This document shows, in pieces, positions 38,750 to 50,755 of a stretch of 64,000 nt of DNA. How positions within the stretch are numbered: the stretch's first letter is position 1; every line of letters begins with the position of its first letter. A program made the position numbers and the translations under genes. This DNA comes from Euwallacea fornicatus (lineage: Eukaryota; Arthropoda; Insecta; Coleoptera; Curculionidae). The notes under the pieces are model-generated. The model had not been told where the DNA came from and made no database searches. It was given only the letters and a program-made list of their open reading frames with translations. The DNA lies in NCBI RefSeq assembly GCF_040115645.1, contig NC_089542.1, positions 5,828,001-5,892,000 on the forward strand. The letters run 5' to 3'.

Positions 38750-39629
38750 AAATCTATAGACATACCTTAAAAGCAGCTTTTTAAAGGGACTAGAGTCCAT
38801 TAAAGGGGAAACTTTAAAACGGATTGCGCTAAAATTATGAAATTCGGTATATTGTAATAAGTTGGAATGGGAAAACTTTTTTGTGTTAATGACGGGCGTC
38901 ACATACAGAAGGTCTCCTACGTAAATGTTGCCGTAAATTTTTTGTTCGTGACGTTTCTTAATTTCTGAAATCAAATTGCCGCATCGCAAATATTTTCAAC
39001 TAAAAAAGGTCTCTTTATTTCATCCCGTTAGGATAGACCGTTTTCCAGAAAAATGAGTGTTTCTAACACGATGCACGATTACCTGGACATCCAAATCTAT
39101 GAAAAAAAGAACTGGAGGATCCATTGAGTTGAACGGAGGCTATTTTCTTCAACATTTGTTACGAATAAGTGATAAATCCTTAATAATATTAGTGTTGGTA
39201 TTGCTAAAATATTTCCATTACAAAGATTCCTACCATGTTTATTAAGATGCATTTAGATGTAACCGTGAATCGGTTCATAAAAACCTGTTTTTCTGGAAAC
39301 CGGTCTATCGAAATGAGTTGAAATAGGAGGACCTTCTTTACTTAAAAATTATTGAAATTTAGTAATTTGATTTAAATAATTAAGAAATGTCACAAACAAA
39401 ACGTTACGGCAACATTACGTAGGAGATCTTCTGTATGTAACGCCCCTGACTAAAATCTGCATTTATTAACACAAAGAAATTTGCCTATTCTAACTTATTA
39501 CGGTATAACAAGTTTCATAATTTTAGCTCAAACCCTTTTGAAAATGTTGGAAAAACCATTTTCAAAGTTCCCCCTTTAAAGAGTTCTAGCCCCTTTAAAA
39601 AGCAATTTTCGGGGTATGTTTATAAGAAT
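38750..39629. repeat. Foldback element, about 880 bp with arms of about 310-350 bp
   Basis: 38,750-39,055 and 39,284-39,629 are inverted copies. Shared blocks include GCTTTTTAAAGGG at the outer ends, GCTAAAATTATGAAA, a GTAGGAGATCTTCTGTATGT/ GACGGGCGTC region and TTTTCCAGAAAAA at the inner ends. The spacer is about 230 bp. No coding capacity; no clear target duplication. Confidence 0.8.
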
Positions 39630-42262
39630 TATTTTCTATTATTTCAATATTTACAAGCACCTTCCAATATAGTGCAATGATATATTCGGATAGTCTTTAT
39701 AATTTATGTAGGCCGGGTCAATGAGGATGTGTAATTTTCCATAGTTGTTTTCTCTGTCCTTTAACTTGTCAGAAAACAGAGGACTTGACTTAGAAAGGAA
39801 TTGTCAAGAAACGCTTATGAATTTTGTTCCAAATTGATCGTCTTCCATATTTGTATATCGTAGCAAAAAGTATTTAATGGCAAGAGGCGTACAACGCCAA
39901 TGAGTGTCTCCTTTAAATTTATTTCCGTTATCTTTTAGAAGGACGAAAGTTATGAACTTGATGGTCAAATCCAAGAGGGTGCCCGTAAAAATGCAGGCAT
40001 CCGTAAACAGCCGACAAATACTTTTTCGGGAAAATTCTAATTTGGGAAAAATGTATTCTTTCAAATTTTAAAAGTTCAAAGCTCATATCAAAAAGCATTG
40101 ACGTTTAATGCCAGACCTGAAAATGAACTATACATTTTCAGATATTTTTATCATTGACTACACCAATTACCGACTAACAATATATAAATTACAAAAAGTA
40201 AACCATAGGGAAGTCACTTTTAAGAAACTTGAGAAAATCCAAAACCTGAACTCGAACTAAACCGACGACCATCGATTGTTCAGTCGCCACTAATCTAAAA
40301 ACTATAGAAAGATTTATTCGAAACATTTTTCTAACTACTAACTTAATAACCCCCAAAGTGTTTTGATTGTCAGGAAAAAGGGCCGTAAAATAAAACCAAA
40401 TTGACAAATAGATACAACATAGTGAAAGGGCTTTTAAGGCCGGACATAAAGGGTCTGAAACAGCGTCCGGCGCTAGCCAGTTATGATGGATTAACGTTAA
40501 GTCAACATCCTGGCAGTGTCTTTTTGAACGACCTCCAATGAGAACATTTTTCAGGCAAAAAATAATTGATTTTTAAGTTCGGTTTGGAGCTTGCACACGT
40601 AACACAGCACGTAGCAGCATTTTTTCTTATGCGGAAAAGTGCAAAAAGAAGAAGAACTTGTAATCTCGACGCCCAACTAACTTTTGTAAACTCGATATCG
40701 TAGGACGTGAGTGTCATTTTCAGTGGAAACTTCAATAATCCCCTCGTTTGCCCTCATACAAAAGATAATAAGCGATAGTTTGGGTCATTCTTTGAGCTTG
40801 TTTTGAATTTGTTTCAGATCGTGCGAGAAACTAAGCAAATGACGATGCATTAATGAGGTGGAATCCACAGCGTTTCAACTTGCCAAATTGTAGTAAAATC
40901 ATGTTTACAGGTTCTATTTGTATACGTCTTTGCTTTCTTGGGGTTGAGCGTACTTAATAATAAACAAAATAACTTTAAAAAACAAAAAGTCTTCTATGCG
41001 CACCCTTGTGGCAATAAATTCAAAAGTAGAACCCCGCATATCGTTTATGACACAATTGGGAGATGCAGGAGAGAAATCTCGGCCCTTTATTTTGAAGTCC
41101 CGATTTTAGCTCTTAAATATTTTATATTCATCTGCATTTTGTGGCCATTGGATGCACACCATGTTCTAAAAGGAGTAAATTGACTAGACTGACTGGATGT
41201 GAATTTGTATTATCGCATACTTCTTTGTCTGTGAAATTTCTGCATTGCGTCACACCAACCCTTCGGACACCACGCCAATGAAATAAAAGGAAAAGGAGCA
41301 TTAATCTGATACTCACAAATTAGCCTTCTTTTATTTACCATTCCACGTAACAACGATGTGGTTAAATCCGTGTGTTAAAACAAGTGTGAAGATAGCGATA
41401 TAAGAAAGATGAAGAGGCTCGAATGCCGGGTACGCCACATACATACGAAAAGGGATACTGAATATTTAGTGTAGGGCGGAAGGGCTTTCAGACAAACACA
41501 GAGTTTTGAAATATAGAGGTTTTTCTTGCTTAATATTGAACGTTCGATATTCCAGAAGTTACCAGATTCTGGTAATCCCCAGAATATAGATTGTTGCACA
41601 TCTCGAAATTTTCTGGAGAGACTACCTAAAACCACGGATGATAATCATGGTGAAATGTGAAATTTTTCCCGTTACAAATTCATTTGCCACCTGTTCTAAA
41701 CTGCAGAAATAGACACTGACAGAAATATGCGAGCCATAAGATTTCTGTGAATGTCTCCGAGTGAAAAGTTCTTTAAAGGTGTCGCAAATATGTAGCATTT
41801 GGTTCTTGAAATTTTCTTTTGAATATAACTCGTGCCTTGAAAATTTCAGTTAATTTTAGACGAGTGCACGAGTGTTTTTTCTCGTCTATCAATAATTTGA
41901 GGTACACCTTCCATGTGACATACTATCATAAGAGATCCTCCAGAAGTTCGTGTATTTTTTGGCATTTCTCGAAAATAAATCATCGAAATTTTGTAAAGAA
42001 ATTGAAATGTATATCGTTGTTATTACAAATCGTTCAGTATCTTGAATTTTTTTAGATAAATTCATGGCTTCAAACCGAATATGAATATTGCAAGAAAATA
42101 ATTTTTTTTATGACAATCAAAATCCCGCCAGAGAAATTTTTGTCATCTCTAGAAAAGAAATTATGGAGATTTTTTAGAGAAATTCGCCTTATATTGATTA
42201 TGGATGTTACGACAAAATAAAAAATACATCAAGTAACAATGTGAGGTGGATTATCGTCAATA
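39630..42262. other. Unique non-coding DNA
   Basis: Several 60-86-codon frames on both strands (for example 39,804-40,064 and 40,938-41,183) have no recognisable domain or splice context. Confidence 0.4.
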
Positions 42263-42312
42263 TACAGTAGGTCAAAGAAGAAGTATTCATACACCCAAGC
42301 GATTCCCATTTA

Positions 42313-42990
42313 CAGTCGCTCAAAAAAGTATTCGTACAGCGGGAAAAAAATTCTGAGACCCATAATTTTCGACTGATTTTGTTCGAAATTTGTATAATGA
42401 AAAATCAATCCTAAACTCAGTTTAGGTGTTCGAGCAAGTTTTGAAAATTAAATTTTTAGAGTGATTTTCATGGTCTTAAAAAAAGCTCCATTTCGAAAAC
42501 TTCTTGTGCGGTGGAAATTTTTCAGTAGGATTTTAATGATCCTGTAGAGGGGATTTTTCTACGTATATCCTGAAAATTTGATCAAAGTCAAACCACAAAT
42601 AAGGGAGTTGCAGCTTTTTAAATTCGCCAAAAATGTTTAAATTTTATTATTTTGCGTGAGAATCGTCACTTTTTGGCGAATTTAAAAAGCTGCAACTCCC
42701 TTATTTGTGGTCTGACTTTGATCAAATTTTCAGGATATACGTAGAAAAATCCCCTCTACAGGATCATTAAAATCCTACTGAAAAATTTCCACCGCACAAG
42801 AAGTTTTCGAAATGGAGCTTTTTTTAAGACCATGAAAATCACTCTAAAAATTTAATTTTCAAAACTTGCTCGAACACCTAAACTGAGTTTAGGATTGATT
42901 TTTCATTATACAAATTTCGAACAAAATCAGTCGAAAATTATGGGTCACAGAATTTTTTTCCCGCTGTACGAATACTTTGTTGAGCGACTG
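42313..42990. mobile_element. 678-bp near-perfect palindrome (MITE) with TA duplication
   Basis: Arms 42,313-42,633 and 42,670-42,990 are both 321 bp and inverted copies with only about three differences; the loop is 36 nt. The ends read CAGTCGCTCAAAAAAGTATT, Tc1-like. TA flanks both sides (42,311-42,312 and 42,991-42,992). There is no open frame of note. It is a non-autonomous element, mobilised in the past by some Tc1-type transposase. Confidence 0.93.
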
Positions 42991-43189
42991 TATTTGTAAT
43001 TATCGTAATTTAAAAACATATTAAATAACAAAAATTTCATACGTTTGGACAAATAAGGCATCATTACATAAATTTACGAAAAATGTTGTCGGAAACTATC
43101 TCTTTGTACAAGGATAAATATCTTTAGGTATGCTTAAAAAATTATTCATACACTATGAAAACCAAGCTTTTATGATCCTCAATAACAAT

Positions 43190-44225
43190 GAAAGTTAGTC
43201 ATTAATATTTGGTGGGATACCTTTTAGTATCGATCATAGCTTATAAACGATCATTCACTGATTCAACTAAATTATAGATGATATTTTCAGGTATTTGAGA
43301 CCATTTGTCTAAAATAATATCGCTCTTTGCTCGAAATTTCTCTCTTTCTTATCTGTCTTTCCAAATGTTCCCATAAGTGCTCAATCGGATTGAGATCAGG
43401 GGATTGCGGTGGTGTTTTTAACAAATGAGGTGTATTATATAGTAATCACTCTAGCATTATTTTTGATAAATACTTGGGATCATTGTCCTGCTGAAAGTAA
43501 ATACTCTCTTTAGTTCAAGCTTTTTAGCACTACTTTTTAAATTGGTTTTCAGGATATTTTAATACATAAGTTTATCCATGTTTTCTTTAATGAAGGTTAA
43601 ATTAACCATACCATTTCCAATCCTACAGCCTCAGACCATCACGTTTCCACCATCATGTTATACTGTTGGTTTCAAATTGCGTTTTTTCTCCCGGTTTTTT
43701 TCACACTGTCTTGGCTCCACCAGATCCAAATAACTTATATTCGCTCTCACCAAAGAAAATAACTTGTTTCCAAAACTCCATGGGCTTTTTTTTATATTTA
43801 AGAGCCAATGCAACACGTTTCTTCCTGTTCACTTTATTTATACCGGGCCTCTTGACTGGTCTTCTCCCATGGTATCTCGTTTTACTGATGTGCTATCTAA
43901 TGGTTTTTGGATGAATTTTTTCTCCAGTTTTCTGTTCTAATTGTGAAGCTAGATGAGATGCGTTTACATTGAGATTTTTTTTCATCTGCTGTAGAATGAA
44001 GTTTTCATTTCGTTGCGTTATTTTACGTGGCTTTCCAACACGCCTGAAATTATAGATAAATCCTGTTGGTTTGTATTTCTGCATGATGTACTGAACAGTA
44101 ATATAACTTATCTCAACACTCCTATTTTTCTGTAAGATTTTCCTTCCTGATGATATTTGTTTATCAGTTTCTTGATGTTTCCGCTAGTTGCTTTTCCTTT
44201 TCCCTCATAAATATTATTTTTAACT
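43190..44225 (-). pseudogene. Decayed Tc1 transposase of the interrupted element
   Basis: On the minus strand, 43,893-44,084 is open and reads as the second half of the DNA-binding domain (GKPRKITQRNENFILQQMKK, then HPKTIR). Further on, 43,365-43,415 reads PPQSPDLNPIEHLWEH, the catalytic Glu region. Frame breaks between these. The overlapping + strand frame at 43,666-43,914 is a shadow. Confidence 0.75.
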
Positions 44226-45217
44226 CTACTTTGGTCTAACTTGCGTTCAGATGAACCATTGAAGGTTTATCGCAAGTAAATGCAATTTGTAAATAGCAAA
44301 TTTGGCAAAAAAATAAATCAAAACGTCACTTTACGGATATTTTTTTGAGCTTACCTAAAGATATTTTTCCTTGTACAAAGTGTCAGTTTCCTGGTTACAT
44401 TTTTCACAAATGTGTGTAATGATGCCGTATTTGCGTGAATACCTTAATATTTTATGATTTAAGTTACGAAAATTACAAATAAATGGGATTCGCCTGGGAG
44501 TATGAGTACTTTTTTATCTTCTATAAAACATCCGATTTCTCGAAATTTGGTGAAGAAATTGGCCTCAAACCGAGTTCGAATATTATGACACAATGTGAAA
44601 CCTTTAATGGAGAAATTTATTCGCCGACTGCTCTAAAAATTGGGTATTTCATTATTGAAAAATAATAATAACTACAGTATTAAACCGTGGCAAGAGTAAA
44701 TAAAATTTCTTTCAATGCCTGTAAATAAAAAATTCTTCCAATGTGTCGCAAATACGTAGCATTTGGTTCATGATATTTTCCTCCGAATGTAATATATGCA
44801 TCGAAAATTGAAAATAATCTCAGACCGATATGTACGAATTCAATTTAAGATGAAAAGAACGCGAGTAGTTGTAGTGCACGATTACATATCGTTAATTTTC
44901 AATGAACTTCCTATATGAAATGATATCGTAAGGCGGTCTTCAGACAGGCGATATGAGAAGCTTTCCAAAAAAAATGACATCATAACAAATATTTAGAAAT
45001 TACTAATAAACTAACAAGTGTAACAAGATGAGATATTTCTAAGAAACAAACAAACTAAAACAGATTTCACTATAGAACGTAGTCGACAACGCACTATCCT
45101 TATACGTGACCAGGCGATTGTTTAGCGTAATTGTAATCGAAATTTACAGTTGTGTCAGGATTTTTTTAAATTATTTCGGAGAAAAATTGACCAGTTGACA
45201 AATTTTCCATTTTACTA

Positions 45218-45862
45218 CACAGGGCATTTTAAATTCAACTTTCACCATTGGGATTTTGGAAACTAGAAGAAATACGAAGAAGTTTAAGTGGTGGCAAAAT
45301 TGCGTAAGTTCGCGCTTGACCAAATGTTATTTTCGAAATTTGGATTTTCCAAGTAACTCCGAAGATAGTCGAAAAAAACTAAAAATTGGAAATTCCGTTT
45401 TTATTTTTTTTGCGTTGTTTGACACGAGAGTCTGACATTTCCATTGCCATCTTTTCTCCACTATACGACAATGTTTTCATATAACCATCTGACGTTTCGT
45501 TTTTCGACTATCATCATCAACTTTATTTCTTTTTATAAGCATCACATCAAATATTTCGAAAGAAAAATAGTCGGATGACGAATCTGAAAACGTCATCGCG
45601 CGTAGCTGAAAAAAATTAGCAATGAAAATGTGTTTGTAATTACCTGCTTTTTCGTCAAATAAGTTAAAAAAAATAAACACCAAACCTTGAATTTTTACCT
45701 TTTTTTCAAATATTTTCGGAAGTACTAGAAAAATTTAAATTTCGAAAACGGCATTTGATAAAGCCCTAAATTCGACAATTTTGCCTCCATTAAACTTTTT
45801 CATATCTCATCTAGTTTCCAAAATTCCGATAGTGAGGTTTTAATTTGAAATACACTGTATAT
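45218..45862. repeat. Foldback element, about 645 bp
   Basis: 45,221-45,410 and 45,670-45,860 are inverted copies at roughly 75% identity, sharing TTTTGGAAACTAGA near the ends, GGCAAAATTG and TTTTCGAAATTT further in. The outer ends read CACAGGGCATTT and, inverted, CAGTGTATTTCA, with TA outside. Confidence 0.75.
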
Positions 45863-46047
45863 ACGCAGATATTTTTAATCATACTAGAAGCCTTACAAGA
45901 ATTATAATGGGGAAGATGCATTACCCAAAAAGTAAACACGATCAAATTTACGAGAGTGTATGAAGTGCGTTCGATTTATGAGATTTCCATGATTAACATT
46001 TTTTTCTTATTGCAAATGCCATATTTTTTGAAAGTTAAATCGGATAT

Positions 46048-46590
46048 GGTATAGGGGGAATTTGGAAAAGTTGATACAAAACTTTAGGATGTGAAAATAG
46101 AACCAAAAATAATTAAAAAAGTTGTTATAAATATTGATTCGACGGAGAACCGTTACTCAGATATGGCACACGAAGAGATCCTATCATTTGGATTTAATTT
46201 TTTTTTTCTGATCAAACTATGCAGAAATCTAAAAAAATGCAGACTTTTTTCTTCAAACAAAGTATAATTTATTAAAAAATAATCCTTACGTGCTTGACAA
46301 TTGAAATGAGTAAAAAAATATTCGAAAAAATTCTCTCACGAGTATCTAGGGAATTACCCTTATTTATAACCGATTTTGATTAAACATATGATGGTCAAAG
46401 ACCCTTATGGTATGATTATCGCCTACAACATTTTATTAACTTAATCAGAACGAAAGTTATGTGAAAAAAATCCAAATGATAGGACCCCCTTGGAGGGCCA
46501 TGCCTTAACAATGGTGTTTCATCGGATCAATGTTTATACGAATTTATTTTACTATTTTTGGCTCTTCTGTTTTTTCCAAACCCTTTGTAT
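46048..46590. repeat. Foldback element, about 540 bp
   Basis: ATCCTATCATTTGGATTT at 46,170 recurs inverted at about 46,466-46,485, and the arms continue outward with matches such as TTTGGAAAA, CCAAAAATA and ATTGATxCGA. Target duplication not clear. Confidence 0.7.
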
Positions 46591-47279
46591 ATGAAGACGA
46601 TATAGGCCGAAAATATAAAAGTTTCGACAATGACTCACTCACTCAGGACTCACTCATATTCACCCTATAGGGGCGCTAAAGAATCCGACTTATAAACCTG
46701 CACAGGAGCTCAAAAATCAGACCACCTAACCAAAAAAATGCCTCAAAATTAACAATTTCGACAAACTTTATTAGTTGATAGAAACGAGCCTGTGCGTCTT
46801 TTGCTGCTTTTCGAGGTATCGGACCGTTTCAAAGATTTTGCTAACAAGAGGATCAAAATTGGTTTGAACGGTTGGATTGCAGATCAGCAACTATGTATGA
46901 AGAGCTTTGAGGAATTGCGGACAGGTGATGAAACTCTTCCAGAACTCAGCACGCGTAGTCAGATTTCCATAAAAATGGCCCCGCAAAAATGAATGGCGCG
47001 ATTATTATCCGGGATTTCGGTGTATATACGTTTGCCCCAGAAACGTGACCACTTACTTTTGAACCTAAAGCCCTGTGCCGGTTTACATTTTTAGTTTCAG
47101 AGCGAGAATTTCATACCTCTCTTGCGGTATAAATTATTTAGTTTTATTACAAGCAATCTTATTTTTGAATGTACCCTCCGCAAGACTTATATGCATTGAA
47201 CGATGAACTAGCCTAACAACTTTACAAAGACTAATGGTTCCAAACTAAGTACTCTATTAATAATAATAACAATGGCAAC

Positions 47280-47660
47280 AAGAAAATACAAATAAATTTT
47301 AAGTGCGGCGCACCTGAAGGCTTCCATCACCCTCCGATGGGTTATTCGCGTTAGTTATCGACAGATCGAAATTGATCTGAAATCGGTTGAAAAATGCTGG
47401 CCAGATGGGCCGGAGATCGGTTTAATGACATCACATATATCGATGACGTTATTGGATCAGATTGCAAATGGGATTAGGACGTGTTTATTGGTTAACCGCG
47501 AAAAATGGTAGCTCCTTAAAATGCTTTCCGGAACAGCATATAAAAGAAGAGATGAGGGTTTCGAATATCGGCGAAAGCCCCCCTTGTTTAAAATTCGACG
47601 TTACCAGCCCAGTAAAGACCACACGTAGCTCGTTGGGTCGCTGCTAGAGTTTCTAACTAA
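47280..47660 (+). promoter_or_regulatory. GC-raised island with TATA-like box, candidate promoter or enhancer
   Basis: Composition here is clearly less AT-rich than the flanks. It holds GATGACGTTATTGG (a CRE half-site beside an inverted CCAAT) at about 47,440 and CATATAAAAGAAG at about 47,537. It lies 3 kb upstream of the first recognised perlecan exon, on the same strand. No signal-peptide coding frame follows it, so a promoter role is only a suggestion. Confidence 0.25.
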
Positions 47661-49889
47661 ACTCTATCTATGATGGGGATTGACTTTGATTTCCCTCGGA
47701 AAAGTTGCCCTTCGTCTTACGAAATCCTCACACTAATTGCCGGAAAGCGATGAAGACGTCAATTTTCATTTGGAGAATACAATTGGAAGAAGCTTGCCGG
47801 GAAATATATTAGAATTTGTACAAAACTCTGAGAATAGCACATATTTTTGCAGTTAAAATTTATAAGTGGGGGAACTACGTTATAAAATTTCAGGGCAAAA
47901 CACTTAATTGTGTTTAAGAAGGCACTTTATAACCTTCTACTCAGAATCCAGTACGTCAATATCTGTAGCTAAAACCAGATTTTTTAAAATACAATTTTAG
48001 TTAGTGTTTTTTTCAAATTAGCATATGCTTCTGCATTCATCAAATCAAGTTTTTTCTTACTTTTAACCTATGACGAGTTCTTTGAACGTCTCTGTTTTTC
48101 CGTGATATCAAGTTATCAATTTTTGTGCATGTAGAAAATAAATATAACAAATATCGATCCAAAGCATATTAACGTAAGATATTTTTCCTCGGAGTAATAT
48201 ATTTTGGTTAATGCTTCATATTTTTAAATTTTTTCTGGATACATTCGTAATTTTCATTTACGTCCAGTGCACCTCTGCAATTATTTATAATTATTTAATG
48301 TAGTTTTTCGAATAAAAGAATGGAGCAATTGTACTCTATTGATTGTAAACTTTATTGGTTACATTTGATATTTGAGCCCTTATGTATCGTCTCAACAGTG
48401 TAATGTTTATAAAGGTTGAAAGATAATTTTAAGTGTGACTTTTCAATTTTCGCATTTGTGAATAATTATTACTTTCAGCAAAAAAATGTTTCAAGTAAAA
48501 ATTCTTGCTGTCAACGAAGAATTTCAATCTGCAAAAAAGTTGGAGGTTCCAATAGAAAAAATACAGTTTACACCGAGAGATAAGTGAACAACATTTAAAA
48601 AAAAGTACAGCATAAAAAGTTTAATTCCCGAAATTAAAACAACTTTATTTGGACTTTTTTTTGTAGATCTTTTCGATTTTAAGATATTTGTTTATCTTTT
48701 TTTTCTATAATCACCCGATATAATTATACTATACATATATGTAACGCTGTAATATGCTTAACCATTTAGAAAACGATTCAGTTCATAACTTTTTTCACAA
48801 TTTATAACTTTTTAGGCCTTTAAATACCGTTTCTTGAGCCCTCAAACATACCTCTCTTCGCCTCTGTTTTTAACCAACCAATTACAAGTTCACGATTTAT
48901 ACTAAATATTTAGATTAGTATCGATTTCGCCATTTAGAGATGTGGAATGTCTTTGTTCTACTTATGTTCTTTTATTGTTTTTTTATTATGTTCTTTTTCT
49001 TAACAATTGCAATAGGATGTGTTTTTTTTCAATTTCATAAAATTTGGTTTTTTGAAGCATCAAATGCGACCCATCTAAGTCACTTCTTCTATATTAATCA
49101 AAATTAAATGTAAACCTTTTATGTATTAAATGGAACCCTCACTTTTAGGCTCACATTTATGTAGCAAATCCTTGGGAGTCTTTAGATTATTAAAACCTTC
49201 AAAACTTGTTTCGCTTAAGTTTTTAAGTGTGGTTTCTTAAGTAACTAAATAGAAACTTTTTACGCCACTTCTTCTGTTAATAAAATTAAACTGATTATTA
49301 CTGCTGGAAAAAAACACGGAGCACTCATATCTTAAAAATTTTAAATGGTAGACGAACGAAACAAAAAACGTATTTTGTAAAATGTTCAAAAAAACAATTT
49401 AAAAATGTTTTAATCATTGTTGCGTTGTCATTATAAGTTTTGAAAATGTGTTTAGTGTCTTTAACACACCGTCACTTCTCAGTATGACTCTGTTATTATT
49501 ATCATATTAAGTTGATAATAATTATTAAACTATGTATTAATCTAGAAAACTAAAGCATCCTGCTGAAATTATTTTTGGAATTAGAAATTTTCCAAAGTAT
49601 TTCTGGCCCTACTGTTTCTAAGCTTCACTTCAGGGCACAGTGCGCCACTATTTTGGATCAAATCTAACCGATCATTGTTAATCGTTTAAAATTAACTTAT
49701 GATTATTTAATATTGGCAAATACAACAAAATTATTTGAAATACAATTTGCAGAAGCTGCAAAAAACAACGCTTCTAAACAGTCAGTTACCCCGGACGAGC
49801 AAATCATAATTTCTATAGTTACGAGGGAAAAATCAACCCCTCTGCCAGGTAAACACCGATTTAAAAAATCCCTCTAAGTTAACTATAAC
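47661..49889. other. AT-rich DNA upstream of perlecan exons
   Basis: Very AT-rich, no frame, transposon or repeat seen. Probably part of the first long perlecan intron, or 5' flank if transcription starts further downstream. Confidence 0.45.
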
Positions 49890-50080
49890 TCACAATTTGC
49901 CGGTCATCGATAGGCGGGGAAATTAGGCGTCGCGGCGTGCCGGGAAAGACGTCTCCGGCCCTTTGGCTCTTCGACGGCGTAAAACCCTTTAGGGAATGGG
50001 AGACGCGTGCCTCGACTTTTGATGACGTCTTTGTGGACGCGCTAAATCCTTTTTTTGGATCCCTAACAGAGGCGCACATT
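49890..50080. promoter_or_regulatory. GC-rich island 0.5 kb upstream of perlecan exon a
   Basis: About 190 bp, strongly GC-rich (CGTCGCGGCGTGCCGGG and similar) between very AT-rich flanks, with many CpG. A 66-codon minus-strand frame across it has no recognisable product. It may be a conserved regulatory element; nothing more can be said from sequence alone. Confidence 0.3.
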
Positions 50081-50592
50081 AGATAATATATATATTTTTT
50101 GATCAGTGTTTAGATAAAATATTAAAAAAAAATTCTTTGTTTATTTTTAAGAAAAACTTAAATTTTGCGGTTATATTTTCTCTTCTATCTAGCTGATACG
50201 CCACTGCTCTTAACAACCTCTCTTCTTTAAAAGGACTGTAACAAATCCCTAGGTTACCTTAAACGGTCTTTTCGATTCTCACCACCCTCTCGCGGCTAAT
50301 TCTCATTTAATTAGTAAGGCCACCCGTCTCATATTTATTAGGACAAATTAGACTTCCTCATTTACATTTTAAGCTACTTTTTCCCCTTTTTTTTATTCAA
50401 AATTACCGTGTCGAGATGTTAAAGGTGGAACACGTGTTCGAGAAGCGCTTTCGCTTACATGATTGACGGGTGGCTGAGGGGTAAATTATGAAGCAACAGT
50501 TTACACTAATAATTGACTGCTAATTCCGGCTGAAAGCTATTTAACTTGATTTTGAAACATTGAGGCATTAATTGTTCTTCTATCGTTTGCAG

Positions 50593-50755
50593 GAGGACTC
50601 AGACTTAGTCTTCGACAACTTAGACCTACCCAATTTAAAGCACCATAGAATAGCAAGGGAAGCCTCTAGTAGTTATAACCAGGCAATATCTAGTCAACGG
50701 GAAGAGGAGGAACATTGGTTAACTCGAACTGTAAATAAGGTTAAAAGAAGTATTG
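50593..50755 (+). CDS. trol: Perlecan exon a: N-terminal leader after the signal peptide
   Basis: This 163-nt exon is preceded by a pyrimidine-rich acceptor ending CAG and followed by GTAAGT. It enters in phase 0 (first codon GAG) and leaves in phase 1. The peptide starts EDSDLVFDNLDLP, then becomes mixed basic/acidic with a run of glutamates (REEEEHW) and ends RTVNKVKRSIG. The dibasic KVKR near the end could be a proprotein-processing site; that is inference. There is no hydrophobic start, so the signal peptide must come from an upstream exon. I recognise no fold here; its assignment to perlecan rests on phase continuity with the SEA/LDLa exons downstream. Confidence 0.72.

Larger units (their letters stand above)
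42265..44521 (-). mobile_element. Tc1-like transposon relic, interrupted by a palindromic element
   Basis: The left end (CAGTAGGTCAAAGAAGAAGT, 42,265 on) and the inverted right end (near 44,521) match through ATTCATACxCCCAxGCGA and ATCCCATTTA. In the right arm this runs directly into TTTGTAATTxTCGTAA. In the left arm the same continuation appears only after the 678-bp insert at 42,313-42,990. So the palindrome landed in this older element. Transposase relic on the minus strand. Confidence 0.85.

Noticed and set aside
40902..40955. ATGTTTACAGG... as a perlecan signal-peptide exon
   Set aside because: The peptide is only weakly hydrophobic and soon meets a stop, and the only possible donor (GGGTTGAG) is poor.
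43666..43914. 82-codon + strand frame with a hydrophobic C-terminus
   Set aside because: It lies antisense to the Tc1 transposase relic, whose motifs are clear on the minus strand.
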